Program-made: the position numbers and the translations under genes
In this document: one piece after another, positions 1-10,828 of the stretch
How the letters are laid out: every line of letters begins with the position of its first letter
How positions within the stretch are numbered: the first letter of the stretch is position 1
Notes under the pieces: generated by a model
Database searches by the model: none
What the model was told of the DNA's origin: nothing
The model's input: only the letters and a program-made list of their open reading frames with translations
Source: Rhynchopus sp. YZ270_cl-10
Lineage: Eukaryota; Euglenozoa; Diplonemea; Diplonemida; Diplonemidae
DNA length: 64,000 bases
Assembly (NCBI GenBank): GCA_964035575.1
Contig: OZ037918.1
Location: 62,001-126,000, forward strand
Direction: 5' to 3'

Positions 1-557
1 TGAGAGGACGAAACGAACGCCGCAGCACGCACGTCGTTTTGGTGCAGGCAGGTTGCGACGGTACGACCCGAAGCAGCATCTACCACGGCAGCACCGTCAT
101 GCCTGCTCCACACAACAAACCCCCCACACCGCGAGTACCCAATCCCCCCCAACGTATACGCAACAGCACTGACGCGCCACACCCTCTCCCCCTTCTCCAC
201 ATCGAACAGAAACAGCTCTACCTGAGAATAGGTATGCTCGCAGCACGCGAGGAACCGTCCACAAGGCGACATCGCTGTGTGCTCAGCACGCACCCCGTAC
301 TCCATGGGTGCCTTCACCGCAACACCTACGTACACGAGGTCGACCCCACTACCGGTTTCCAATGCCAAGTCTGAGAGGGCGTCGGTAGAGCGAAGGAGGG
401 TGTCGGTGGACACAAGGCGGAGTGTGTAGTGGCTAGGCACTGCATTGCGGTGGAGCGCCTGCACGGCAGAGGAGAGCAGGTCTGCGGCCGTCGCGTTCGT
501 GTCGACCTCAAGTGTGCATGTGACCCCTGTGGTGGTGCATGTGACAGTCAGATCCAT
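1..557 (-). CDS. Ubiquitin-like domain plus WD-type propeller protein, partial (C-terminus beyond the window)
   Basis: Open for about 185 codons from the ATG at 557-555 to the left edge, with no stop. The first ~75 residues (start MDLTVTCTTTG) look like a ubiquitin-like beta-grasp: two beta strands, a helix around ATAADLLSSAVQALH, then LRLVSTDTLL. From about residue 80 the sequence becomes propeller-like (MSPCGRFLACCEHTYSQVEL, GERVWRVSAVAYTLGG, TVATCLHQNDVRAAAFVSS), matching WD40 blade spacing without canonical WD dipeptides. The fold assignments are my reading, not a search result. A pyrimidine-rich stretch lies upstream of the ATG, as for its neighbours. A second ubiquitin-like domain occurs in the gene at 26464-28689. 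The function is unknown; a UBL-propeller architecture suggests a scaffold or ubiquitin-pathway role, but that is inference. Confidence 0.7.
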   Translation of the reverse strand, partial: MDLTVTCTTTGVTCTLEVDTNATAADLLSSAVQALHRNAVPSHYTLRLVSTDTLLRSTDALSDLALETGSGVDLVYVGVAVKAPMEYGVRAEHTAMSPCGRFLACCEHTYSQVELFLFDVEKGERVWRVSAVAYTLGGIGYSRCGGFVVWSRHDGAAVVDAASGRTVATCLHQNDVRAAAFVSSS

Positions 558-3500
558 TGTGCTGTGTGGCAACGATCGGTTGTTGTGTTGGAGAGTTAGA
601 GTAGTGTGGGGAAGGGGAGTGAAAGGGAGGAGGGGGCAAATCCCAATGGAATAAGGTATTATGTATGTGTGTTTTTTCGAAAAAAATCTGTGATTTTGGG
701 TAAAATGAGGTGTGATTCTTTTAAGGGGGGGAGAAGAGGAAGGTTTTGAAAGAGTGGTGGAGGGGGGGAAAGTACGCCTTTGTTTTTGCCTCTCTAAAAC
801 AAAGAGAAATAAATCCAAAAAAAAAAAAAGCTTCGCGTGTAACTTGCGAAGAAAAAAAGGAGCGGAGGGATACGGTAAGGGAGAGGGAAGGGGATGGAGA
901 AGGGAGGACGCTCATGGGAGGCTTTTTGTTTGTGCGTAAAGTGTGTAATAAATATTCTGTGGTGATATTTTCATTACTGCAATACGCTCCCACTGACTAC
1001 CTGGCAGTGAAGAGGAAACCTCTTTAAGGCCAAACATTGCATTCAAAATTGATTCAAAAAAAAAAGGAAAAAGGTGTAGACGAACCACCTAAGCCTCTTG
1101 TTCGTGCTTTGTGACCTTTTCCATTAGTTGAAAACGTGTTAAAACGTATCTCATGTCGAGCTCATCTCATGCAAAAGGGTGGGATTTAAAATAAACAAAA
1201 AAGAAGAAAGACAGTGACGCCAGAGATGAAAGATGTGCAAAAGTGTACCTAGCGTTGCAATGTGTATTCTGAATGGCAAATATTCATCAAAAATACAAAT
1301 GCAACACTTCAAAAAAAATGGGGAAAATTAAAGGTGTAAGCTGAATGTGTCTCCCGTGCACACATTATTGAGTTGAAGTGAAAAAAGAAGAAAAAACACA
1401 CACACTTTGCCATCTTTATCCCTCACTGTTTATACAAAAAAATAGCAAACCTACTGGGTCGGCGGAAAGCATCTTCAGTATCAGCTCCCTGAAAGCAAAA
1501 GACATCCCCAACCTTACCCAATGTGACGGTTTATTTAAAAGGAGGTCAATGTTTTACAAATTAAGTCCAAGGACAAGAAAGGGAAGAGAGAGAAGAAAAT
1601 CCACAACTGTAAACCAATAGTGATTTGAGGACGTGGTTTACATCTGAACAAAAAATACAAGAAGGGACATACGGGAAGAGGAGGAACATCAAAAAGGCAA
1701 CAGTGCCTTGACTGTGTATTGTGTACAGCATGTTTCAACTCATGAGGTACAATAATAAAAATACAGTCAGAAATACACACTGTTGTTTGAATGCATTTTT
1801 GTGATGGCGAGAGGAAAAAAATCGTCAGAAATAGACAAAAAAAAAGCCACCGTTAAGGAGGTGTGGACAGACAAAAGGGTGAGGGAGTTACCCCACAAGA
1901 AGACGAAAAATTTGCAAGAGTTAATATAAAAATGTAAGATGAACGATAGGGTCACCTAAAAAAGTGTTGAGTTTTTTTTTTTTTTTTGTGATTTTTTGTT
2001 TGTTTTGCTTTTTTGGTGATGACAAACGTTATCACACCTGCAGTAAGACACATTGATTATGCCATTTGATTGTCAAAATCTCTGTATGTAACCCACCGCG
2101 GTGTGCGCGTCATCTCGTACCTAGGAAAGGGGAAAGGGGGAAAGGAAATTGAATTTGAAGAAAAAAAAATACTTGGTGCACCAATTTTCGTGCATTTTAT
2201 GCAATTTAGAGCAAAATAAAATGAAATAAAAGAGAGGAATTAAAAAAGAGCACCTGCCTGAGGAGACGTCAGTCTCCTCATGAAGTGTGAAGACAAAAAA
2301 TAAAAGTTTGTGGTATGGGTTTTGCTTTGATGATCCCAACTGCATCTGAAAGAACGCAAAGTTTTTAGTGCATCCACGGGTGGACAGTTTGATGTGAGAG
2401 ATCGTCAAAATTTGACGCTTTTTGGGACAGCAGACGCTCATACCCAAAAAAGAACACAACCACGGCAAAGAGAGCGTTTGCTCTCCCGCTGAGAGAAATC
2501 CTCAACCAGTATTTTCGTCTATTTTTGACGCTCGCCCACATCAAACTGTCCACCATGTGCACAAAACAAAAGAGTAATAGGGTAAGATGAGTTCCAAATT
2601 TGAGATTAAATTAGTTTCATATACTTTCCATTCAAAGAAGAGAAAGCACAAAAAAGGACGTTCTAACGATACATCCTATCTTGAATTTGAAGCACAATAA
2701 AAAGATTTTTTTTAAAAGTACATTGCACAGACCATAGTTGATAGACGCTCTCGATCAACAGATATGGTCCAAGCAAAAAAGGTCAAGCTTGAACAAGAAT
2801 GAAAACTTTGTAATATCTTGCATCCATCTTCAAGATTCTTACAAAAAAAAGAAAAAGAGAAGTTGAAAGGTGCAAGCGCTCTGAACGCAGGCACGGACAC
2901 TCCAAAATAAAGAAAAAGTTTTGTTGTGAAGCTGATCCTAAACCTCTCTGTGCTTCTGATGTGTTTAGGATCATCTCTTGAGTTTAAAATTCGAGCAGTT
3001 TATGTACGATGGACGGTGTGTTTTATTTTTACAGAAGGGGCTATTTTGTGAAGGAATACAACAAAAAACAATAGCTCTTTACGTAAAAGACCTTCCACCA
3101 TACAAAAAAAAAAGGAAATATTCAGAATTTAAAAAAATCAAAAACCTGCCGCTGTTTTTTCCCACATTCAGATCTCCACCGAGTGCAGGGATATAGCAAA
3201 GGCAAAAAAATGAACTAACATTTCGCCACTAGATTGTCCGCACTAATCTACTACTGTGTCTTTTTTTCGTTAACCGCATCCATTTAGGAAACCATTTAGG
3301 CTCTTACCCTGGGTGGCGCAGTGTGATAATTGGGTGAGGGGGGAATGACTCAAAAAAAGTGTCACTTGTCGTTCCCTCACCCCCCTTCTTGTAGTTGTTT
3401 GATGCGTTGACGCTTCCACACACACTAAAAATTACCTGTTGGTTGGTGGTGTGTTGCGGAGCACGGTTGGGTGAGTGAACGACGTGACACTTTCCGCTCA

Positions 3501-4504
3501 CAAAGTAGTGTGCGTAAAGACAAAAAAAAATGTGAGGACAAATTTACCGTTGGCTAATCGTGTTCAGTTTCTAATAACACTGTGTGTAAAGCAAGAAAAA
3601 AAGAAAGTAGAATTGAAATACAGAGCCCTCTCATGACAGTGTACCTTGGTCCATGACCAAAGAAAGTTCAGAAAAATAAATGAAAGTTGAAAATAAAAAT
3701 ACACTTTCCTCCTCCCCTCAATCCGTTCCAATTATTTTTCTCTTGAAAATCCCTCGCAAAATAAATACAGCTGCCTTTTTTGCAATGCAAATACGACCAA
3801 GTACATCGTTTTGCATAACAACACAGTACATCTGCTTCTCTTACTCTTTTTTTTGCCAGCGAAAACACAAACGTCAAACGAAAAGTAGTACACACAATAG
3901 CTTTATCTTATTGCATTGGTGGCAAAGGTTCGCACCCCGTTATGTACTCCCCACTACCATTTTTTATGCGAACTCCTGGCATGTGATAGACACTCCACAT
4001 AGTGCTCTGTCATGTATGATCTCTCTCATGCTGAAGAGAAGTAAGGAGCACATCAAAAGCACGGAAAGTAAAGTAAAAAAAAAAAAAAACAAAAATTTGG
4101 GCTAAAATTTATGCAGGTATGGGGAAAAAATGTCAGAAACAAAAGAAGTAGTTGATGCAGGCACCTCCGACTGACCCACTGTGCGATGACAGCTGGAGGA
4201 AAGCAAGTACCCTGTGGTCAACAAAAAATAAAAAAAGTTGGTGAAGATGATCCTAAGCTCCCATTTACTTGGTCACCAAAAAAAAAAAGAAGGGGGAAAA
4301 AAAACGGGAAATCAAAAATGGAAAAGTCGGGGGAGACAAGACAAATGTGGAACAATAAAAAGGCGGGGCAAAAAAAAAAGAGGGTTTGCGACTGCTGGTA
4401 ACAACTAACCGCACCCCCTCCTACACCACCAGGGTTACATCAATCTAGTGTAGTTCCCTTTTTTTTTTACGTTTCTTTTTCCGTTCTCTTCTTTTTCTCC
4501 ACAA
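558..4504. other. Long AT-rich spacer between genes, no supported gene
   Basis: About 4 kb of low-complexity, homopolymer-rich sequence. Open frames are short, have no coding character, and occur on both strands. It contains several copies of the dispersed short repeats: hairpin-type remnants near 1086-1118, 1336-1370, 2861-2903 (family D), 2930-2975 and 3613-3659 (family A), a family E copy at 4147-4196, and one inverted-repeat MITE at 3355-3518 nested in sequence that resembles the ends of the retroelement fragments at 14-18 kb (the words TTTAGGCTCTT near 3296 and CTACCGTTGG-like near 3544). The right part presumably includes the 3' UTR of the giant Cys-rich gene. Confidence 0.6.
3355..3518. 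mobile_element. MITE H, copy 1 (about 160 bp, terminal inverted repeats)
   Basis: The unit starts AAAGTGTCACTTGTCGTTCC and has a matching inverted arm ending in GAACGACGTGACACTTT near 3493. The similarity to the second copy at 56412-56573 continues about 25 bp past the right arm, to GTGTGCGTAAA. The two copies differ by only a few positions, so the family was active recently. No coding capacity. Target-site duplications are not clear. Confidence 0.75.
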
Positions 4505-7500
4505 CTACGGATTGTTTTGAGTGGGTATCGTGGGGATGTCCCTTCTGAAGATATTGCAGAGGGACGGCACACAGCCTAGCTGGTCTTGCACTTGGCAGTG
4601 CAACTGGCCATGCCAGCAGCGGCATTGATGACAACGTTCGGGGCCTTCATTCATGCCGCTCCAGCCTTCCGGAACAGAGGTGCCACACTCAAGCTTGCAG
4701 TGGTCGTCTGTGTCCCCTCCACCCGCGCAGGTAGACGGAACACACCCAGACTGCGTTCTTGGACTGCACACCAGGGCACCTTTGTCGCACAAACAACGAT
4801 GGCAGCTTTCCGGCCCTTCGTTCATCCCACTCCAGTCGTGTGGTACCATGGCTCCGCACTCTAGCGTGCACTGCTCCGGGTTGTCCGTCCCCCTGCAGGT
4901 CTCAGGCTCGCACCCTGGCGCGGAGTGAGGACTGCAGAAGAGGTCACCATCGTCGCATTTGCAGCGGTGGCAGATTTCGGGTCCCTGGTTCATGCCGTGC
5001 CAACCGTGGGGGACAAGACCGCCGCAGGCAAGGGTGCAACGGTTGGTCTGGGGTTGGCACATCCCTGGGCGGCAGGTGGAGCTGATGGGTTGTGGGTCGC
5101 ATATGAGGTGTCCTCTGTTGCAGCGGCAGCGGTGGCAGCGTTCGGGGCCTTCGTTGGTTCCGCCCCAGCCGTGGGGGACAGACGTGCCGCATTCAAGGGT
5201 GCAGTGTTCGTGTGCCGCCTCGCAAGGCGCTGCGGCGCAGTTTGGCATTGGTGGTGAGCAGATGAGCGACCCGCTGTAGCAGCGGCATGGGTGGCAGCGT
5301 TGCGGGCCTTCGTCTCTGCCGTTCCAGCCGTGGGGGACGACGGTGCCGCATTCAAGGGTGCAGGTCTGGCAGACGGAGGGCTGGCAGGCGGTGTCGATGG
5401 AGTTGGGGTCGCAGGTTAAAGCACCGTTGTCGCATTTGCAGCGGTGGCAGATCTCGGGGCCTTCGTTCATGCCGACCCAGCCGTGAGGCACGACGGTGCC
5501 ACAGTCGAGGGTGCATTCCTTCTCCTGAGGCTCGCAGGGTTGAGGTGCGCATGCGCTGTTGGAAAGTGTGCTGCAGTGGAGTGCACCGCCATCACAGCGG
5601 CATGGGTGGCAGCGTTCTGGGCCTTCGTTCATCCCGATCCAGCCGTGTGGGACAGCGGTACCGCATTCGAGCGTGCAAGGTTCGTGGCTAGGGCAGACGG
5701 AGGGTTGACAGCTTGGGCATGTGGGGAGTGGGTCGCACGTCAAGGCACCGTCGTGGCATTTGCATTCGTGGCAGCTTTCGGACCCTTCGTTCATGCCAGC
5801 CCAGCCGTGCATAACGGAGGTGCCGCACTCAAGGGTGCAGTTGTCGTAGTGGCAGACGGATGGGGTGCACCCAGGGACCTGCATCTGCAGGCATACCAAG
5901 GAGCTGTTGGAACAGCGGCAGGGGGTGCAGAGGTTGGGGCCTTCGTTCATGCCTGCCCACCCATGGGGCACCAGTGTGCCGCACTCAAGGAGGCAGGCGT
6001 CGTCTGGGTTGCAGATGGAGGGGACGCAGTCGGGGTTAGGCGTGCTGTCGCAGATGATCATGCCGTCGTCGCATTTGCAGGTGTGGCAGCTTTGTGGGCC
6101 GTCGTTCATGCCTGTCCAGCCATGTGGCACAACATCGCCGCACTCCAAGGAACACTCCTTGTGAGTCTCGCAAGCAGACGGCTCGCAGTTGGCAATAGGG
6201 GTAGGGTCGCAGGTCAGGCCAGACGCAGCGTCGCAGCGGCAGTTGTGGCAGCTCTCGGGGCCTTCGTTCATCCCGTTCCACCCGCTGTGGACGACGGTGC
6301 CGCATGCAAGGGTGCAGTTTCTCCCAGGGCAGGTGGAAGGGACGCAGCTGGATTCAACTGGGCTGGGGCTGCAGGTCACCGCTCCGTGGTCGCATTTGCA
6401 GAAGTAGCAGCTCTCGGGGCCTTCGTTCATCCCGGACCAGCCGTGAGGTACTGTGGTGCCGCATTCGAGCGTGCACGGTGTGTGCTTGCAGACGGACGGC
6501 TCGCAGTCTGGGAGCACCGTGCAGATGAGCGCACCGTTGTCGCAGCGGCAGCGGTGGCAGCTCTCGGGGCCTTCGTTGGCACCACCCCAGCCGTGTGGGA
6601 CGACAGTGCCGCATTCGAGCGTGCAGGCTTCGAGAGGCTCGCAGGGGGCTGGGGCGCAGTCGGGGATGGAGACAGGGCTGCAGCGGAGGGCTCCGTTGTC
6701 GCAGCGGCATGGGTGGCAGCGTTCTGGGCCTTCGTTGACACCGCCCCAGCCGTGGGGGACGACAGTGCCGCATTCAAGTGTGCAGTCGAGGCGGTCACCG
6801 TCGCAAGGTGCAGGGGCACAGCCAGGGAAGGCTGCTGCATTGCAGACTAGGTTCCCGTGGTCGCAGCGGCAGCGGTGGCAGCGTTGCGGGCCTTCGTTCA
6901 TGCCGCCCCAGCCGTGGGGGACGAGAGACCCGCACTCCAGCCGGCAGGTCGCCTGCAAAGGATCGCAAGGTCCTGCCTGGCAGCCCGGTCGCGGTAGGAA
7001 GTTGCACGCCAAAAACCCACCATGGCAACGGCAGCGGTTGCATCCCTGCGGTCCTTCGTTCATCCCAGACCACCCGTGGGGGACGAGGGTGCCGCATTCA
7101 AGCTTGCACGTAGTGTCGACAGGGGGGATGCAGGCGCCAGGTTGGCAGCCAGGCATCGGGAGGATGTTGCAGATGAGGTTCCCGTCGTCGCATTTGCAGC
7201 GGTGGCAGCGTTGCGGGCCTTCGTTCATGCCGAGCCAGCCGTGGGGGACCACGGTGTTGCATTCGAGCGTGCAGGTCTTCGGGGCAGGGTCGCAGGGTGC
7301 AGGCTCGCATCCAGGGCGTGCCATGGGGTTGCACACCAAGGCGCCGTCGTCGCATTTGCACATATGGCAGCGTTCAGGGCCTTCGTTCATACCACCCCAG
7401 CCGTGAGGCACGACAGTGCCGCACTCCAGTTTGCACTTCTTGGGCATGGGGCACACAGCAGGTTCGCATCCAGGGATGGGAATCACAGCGCACACCAAGT

Positions 7501-10500
7501 TCCCATCGTCGCATTTGCAGCGGTGGCAGATTTCAGGGCCTTCGTTCATACCACCCCAGCCGTGAGGCACGACAGTGCCACACTCAAGGGTGCACTTCTT
7601 GGGCATGGGGCACATGGCAGGCTCGCATCCAGGGATGGGAATCACAGCACACACCAAGTTCCCATCGTCGCATTTGCAACGGTGGCAGATCTCAGGGCCT
7701 TCGTTCATGCCGTTCCAACCGTGAGGCACGACAGTACCACACTCAAGGGTGCACTTCTTGGGCATGGGGCACACGGCAGGTTCGCATCCAGGGATGGGAA
7801 TCACAGCACACACCAAGTTCCCATCATCGCATTTGCAACGGTGGCAGATCTCAGGGCCTTCGTTCATACCAACCCAGCCGTGAGTCACGACGGTGCCACA
7901 CTCAAGCACGCAGCGGGCGTAGGAAGGCGCCTCTGTCATGGGGGCGGGTGTGTCTTTGGGTGCCTCCGTCTCGCAGTACCCAGGCTGGCAGGCAGCAGTG
8001 GTGACAGTCGCGGGAGCACACGTCAGCGCCCCGTTGTCACATTTGCATCTGTGGCACCGAAGGGGTCCTTCGTTCATCCCAACCCACCCATGGGGCACAG
8101 GAGTACCGCACTCGAGCACGCAACGTTCACCTTGGCACACAGACGGCTCACATCCGGGTTCAGGTGCCGCACTGCAGATCACTGCACCGTCATCGCATTT
8201 GCACCTGTAGCAGATCTCGGGGCCTTCGTTCATCCCGTACCAGCCGTGCGCCACAACAGTCCCGCATGCCAGCACACAGCGAGCGTAAGAAGGTGCCTCT
8301 GTCAAAGGGGCAGGTGTTTCTGGCGCTTTCGTCCTGGGCACGCGCGTGTCGGGGGCCTCGGTGTGGGGGCAGTACCCAGGCTGGCAGTCGGCTAAGACAG
8401 GTGAAGGATCACATGTCAGCGCCCCATCGTGACATTTGCATCTGTGGCACTGAAGGGGTCCTTCGTTCATCCCAACCCACCCATGGGGCACAGGAGTACC
8501 GCACTCGAGCACGCAACGTTCACCTTGGCACACAGACGGCTCGCATCCGGGGATAGGTGCTGCAGTGCAGATGAGGTTCCCGTCAACACACTTGCACATG
8601 TGGCAGATCTCGGGGCCTTCATTCATGCCACTCCAGCCGTGTGGGACAACAGTGCCGCACTCAAGCATACAACGCTTCTGTTCAGGCGCTGCAGTTCTAG
8701 GTGCATGAGTGGGTGGTGCAGGTGTCGGTCCCTCTGTGTAAGGTGTGTACGTGTGTGGTGGACGTGTCTCGGGTGCTTCAGTCCGGGGTGCGTATGTACG
8801 TGGTGGGCGTGTTGGAGGTGCGTCGGTTTCAGGAGCCTTTGTGGGAGGCACACGCGTGTCAGGTGCTTCAGTGTCAGGCGCATACGTGCGTGGCGGACGT
8901 GTCTCGGGTGCTTCAGTCCGGGGTGCGTACGTACGTGGTGGACGTGTTGGAGGTGCCTCAGTCGGTGGTGCACGTGTCCTAGGTGGGCGTGTTGGCGGTG
9001 CCTCGGTCTCAGGTGCTTTGGTTGGAGGTGGACGTGTGGGTGGTGCATCTGTTGGGGGCGCGTGTGTTGGTACTTGGGTGTCGGGCGCATATGTGCGTGG
9101 TGGACGTGTTGGGGGTGCTTCTGTTTCAGGTGCCTTTGTCAGCGGTGGACGCGTGGGAGGTGCGTCAGTATCCGGAGCATAGGTGCGTGGTGGGCGTGTT
9201 GGGGGCGCTTCTGTTGCGGGTGCTTTTGTGGGAGGTGCACGGGTCGCAGGCGCTTCAGTGTCAGGCGCGTACGTACGTGGTGGGCGTGTCGGTGGGGCAT
9301 CGGTTGCGGGAGCCTTTGTGGGAGGAGCACGCGTGTCAGGTGCTTCAGTGTCAGGCGCGTATGTGCGAGGTGGACGTGTCGGAGGTGCTTCAGTCCGGGG
9401 TGCGTACGTCTGAGGTGGACGTGTTGGAGGTGCCTCAGTATCGGGTGCTTTGGTTGGAGGAGCGCGCGTGTCAGGTGCTTCAGTGTCAGGCGCATACGTG
9501 CGTGGCGGACGTGTCTCGGGTGCTTCAGTCCGGGGTGCGTACGTACGTGGTGGACGTGTTGGAGGTGCCTCAGTCGGTGGTGCACGTGTCCTAGGTGGAC
9601 GTGTTGGTGGTGCTTCCGTGGGAGGTGGACGCGTCCTCGGTGCATTAGTTTCAGGTGCCTTGGTCGGAGGTGCACGTGTCCTGGGTGGGTACGTTTCAGG
9701 TGCTTTGGTGGGGGGAGCATAGGTCGGAGGTGGGCGTGTCCTGGGTGCTCTTGTCTTGGGTGCATCGGTTGGCGGATGCGTCTCGGGGTACGGTGCACGG
9801 GTCCTGGGCGCGTCTGTAGGCGCGTGTGTGTCGTACTCGGGAGCATACGTAGGCATGGCTGTCTCCACATGTGGCTCAGATGTTTCGGGTGTCTCTGTCT
9901 CGTATTCAGGTGCATATGTTTCGGGCTCGTCGGTCTCGTTGTGAGTAGGTGTGGACGTCCTGATGTATTCGGGTGTCTTTGTCTGCACGTACTCAGGAGT
10001 TTGTGTCTGCACATGCACCGGTGTTGATGTCTGCACGTACTCAGGCGTTTGTGTCTGCACGTGTACCGGTGTTGATGTTTGCACGTGCTCAGGAGTTTCT
10101 GTACGATATTCAGGTGCTTTGCTTTCGCACGTACCCGCCTTGCAATCACTCACTGGCACAGGGTTACACACTAGCCCACCGTTGTTACATCTGCATTTGT
10201 GACATTTGTGCGGCCCTTCGTTCATCCCTACCCACCCGTGGGGGACGAACGTCCCACACTCGAGCATGCAGTGCTGTTGCATCGTGTCGCACATCGAGGG
10301 CTCGCAGGTGGGGTCGATTGGTGCGACGGAGCATGTGAGCGCGCTGTTGTCACACTTGCAGCCGTGGCAGATGTCGGGGCCTTCGTTCATGCCGGACCAT
10401 CCGTTGGGAACGGCCGTCCCGCAGGAGAGGGTGCAGTGCCCCTCTTGGCCTGGGCAGGGGGAGGGCTGGCAGAGACGCGTGTCGGAGGCTTGGCAGCTGA

Positions 10501-10828
10501 GCTCGCCTGCGTAGCACTGGCACTGCGAGCAGCTCTCGGGGCCTTCGTTCATGCCGACCCAGCCGTTGTGCACAGTTGTGCCGCAGGCAAGCGTGCAGTC
10601 CTGCCTCATCGCGCACGTCGTAGGCTCGCAGCCCGGCTCTGCGTCCTTGCATTCCAAGTGCCCCTCATCACACCTGCACCAGTGGCAGCGCATCGGCCCC
10701 TCGTTCATCCCCTCCCAACCAGTCGGCACCGTCGTCAAGCAGTCGAGCACACAGCTCCGCACCTCCTCAATACCAGACACAGCACTTAACGCCAACGAGA
10801 GCGCCAACGCCCTCAAGGTAGCCCTCAT
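4505..10828 (-). CDS. Giant secreted Cys-rich repeat protein (29 Gly-Trp/Asn-Glu-Gly-Pro modules, Thr/Pro-rich linker)
   Basis: Single exon, 2,107 residues. I use the ATG at 10828-10826; an in-frame TTG lies four codons upstream. The N-terminus MRATLRALALSLALSAVSG is a signal peptide. Then come 29 modules of about 50 residues with the core L-x-C-G-T-x-V-P-H-G-W-x-G-M-N-E-G-P and six or more cysteines, including C-x2-C-x-C (CHRCKC). Modules 1-4 precede, and 5-29 follow, a ~490-residue Thr/Pro-rich stretch (APPTRPPRTYAP-type units). Module spacing resembles the small pacifastin/VWC-like Cys domains common in protist surface proteins; the precise family is not certain. There is no membrane anchor at the C-terminus, so the protein is probably secreted or wall/mucilage-associated, with the Thr/Pro region a likely O-glycosylated stalk. 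Modules at 7.3-7.9 kb are nearly identical in DNA, showing recent internal duplication. Confidence 0.9.
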   Translation of the reverse strand: MRATLRALALSLALSAVSGIEEVRSCVLDCLTTVPTGWEGMNEGPMRCHWCRCDEGHLECKDAEPGCEPTTCAMRQDCTLACGTTVHNGWVGMNEGPESCSQCQCYAGELSCQASDTRLCQPSPCPGQEGHCTLSCGTAVPNGWSGMNEGPDICHGCKCDNSALTCSVAPIDPTCEPSMCDTMQQHCMLECGTFVPHGWVGMNEGPHKCHKCRCNNGGLVCNPVPVSDCKAGTCESKAPEYRTETPEHVQTSTPVHVQTQTPEYVQTSTPVHVQTQTPEYVQTKTPEYIRTSTPTHNETDEPETYAPEYETETPETSEPHVETAMPTYAPEYDTHAPTDAPRTRAPYPETHPPTDAPKTRAPRTRPPPTYAPPTKAPETYPPRTRAPPTKAPETNAPRTRPPPTEAPPTRPPRTRAPPTEAPPTRPPRTYAPRTEAPETRPPRTYAPDTEAPDTRAPPTKAPDTEAPPTRPPQTYAPRTEAPPTRPPRTYAPDTEAPDTRAPPTKAPATDAPPTRPPRTYAPDTEAPATRAPPTKAPATEAPPTRPPRTYAPDTDAPPTRPPLTKAPETEAPPTRPPRTYAPDTQVPTHAPPTDAPPTRPPPTKAPETEAPPTRPPRTRAPPTEAPPTRPPRTYAPRTEAPETRPPRTYAPDTEAPDTRVPPTKAPETDAPPTRPPRTYAPRTEAPETRPPHTYTPYTEGPTPAPPTHAPRTAAPEQKRCMLECGTVVPHGWSGMNEGPEICHMCKCVDGNLICTAAPIPGCEPSVCQGERCVLECGTPVPHGWVGMNEGPLQCHRCKCHDGALTCDPSPVLADCQPGYCPHTEAPDTRVPRTKAPETPAPLTEAPSYARCVLACGTVVAHGWYGMNEGPEICYRCKCDDGAVICSAAPEPGCEPSVCQGERCVLECGTPVPHGWVGMNEGPLRCHRCKCDNGALTCAPATVTTAACQPGYCETEAPKDTPAPMTEAPSYARCVLECGTVVTHGWVGMNEGPEICHRCKCDDGNLVCAVIPIPGCEPAVCPMPKKCTLECGTVVPHGWNGMNEGPEICHRCKCDDGNLVCAVIPIPGCEPAMCPMPKKCTLECGTVVPHGWGGMNEGPEICHRCKCDDGNLVCAVIPIPGCEPAVCPMPKKCKLECGTVVPHGWGGMNEGPERCHMCKCDDGALVCNPMARPGCEPAPCDPAPKTCTLECNTVVPHGWLGMNEGPQRCHRCKCDDGNLICNILPMPGCQPGACIPPVDTTCKLECGTLVPHGWSGMNEGPQGCNRCRCHGGFLACNFLPRPGCQAGPCDPLQATCRLECGSLVPHGWGGMNEGPQRCHRCRCDHGNLVCNAAAFPGCAPAPCDGDRLDCTLECGTVVPHGWGGVNEGPERCHPCRCDNGALRCSPVSIPDCAPAPCEPLEACTLECGTVVPHGWGGANEGPESCHRCRCDNGALICTVLPDCEPSVCKHTPCTLECGTTVPHGWSGMNEGPESCYFCKCDHGAVTCSPSPVESSCVPSTCPGRNCTLACGTVVHSGWNGMNEGPESCHNCRCDAASGLTCDPTPIANCEPSACETHKECSLECGDVVPHGWTGMNDGPQSCHTCKCDDGMIICDSTPNPDCVPSICNPDDACLLECGTLVPHGWAGMNEGPNLCTPCRCSNSSLVCLQMQVPGCTPSVCHYDNCTLECGTSVMHGWAGMNEGSESCHECKCHDGALTCDPLPTCPSCQPSVCPSHEPCTLECGTAVPHGWIGMNEGPERCHPCRCDGGALHCSTLSNSACAPQPCEPQEKECTLDCGTVVPHGWVGMNEGPEICHRCKCDNGALTCDPNSIDTACQPSVCQTCTLECGTVVPHGWNGRDEGPQRCHPCRCYSGSLICSPPMPNCAAAPCEAAHEHCTLECGTSVPHGWGGTNEGPERCHRCRCNRGHLICDPQPISSTCRPGMCQPQTNRCTLACGGLVPHGWHGMNQGPEICHRCKCDDGDLFCSPHSAPGCEPETCRGTDNPEQCTLECGAMVPHDWSGMNEGPESCHRCLCDKGALVCSPRTQSGCVPSTCAGGGDTDDHCKLECGTSVPEGWSGMNEGPERCHQCRCWHGQLHCQVQDQLGCVPSLCNIFRRDIPTIPTQNNP
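8680..10120 (-). repeat. Coding minisatellite for the Thr/Pro-rich stalk
   Basis: This stretch of the giant gene consists of degenerate 12-24 bp units (words such as GGTGGACGTGT and GGTGCTTCAGT on the plus strand) in higher-order blocks. One block of about 160 bp near 8870-8980 recurs almost exactly at 9475-9590. The frame is preserved on the minus strand, and open shadow frames occur on the others because no unit contains a stop. Repeat number probably varies between alleles. Confidence 0.85.

Noticed and set aside
558-4504. CRISPR array, rRNA or tRNA genes anywhere in the spacers
   Set aside because: Repeats are dispersed, not regularly spaced; no rRNA core sequences or tRNA T-arm words in a foldable context were found.
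5444-6850. Long open frames on the plus strand opposite the giant Cys-rich gene (also at 7022-8395 and 8429-10027)
   Set aside because: They are mirror images of the repeated coding sequence on the minus strand, with Gly/Trp/Cys-biased or Ala/Val-biased composition and no start context; the minus frame has a signal peptide and regular modules.
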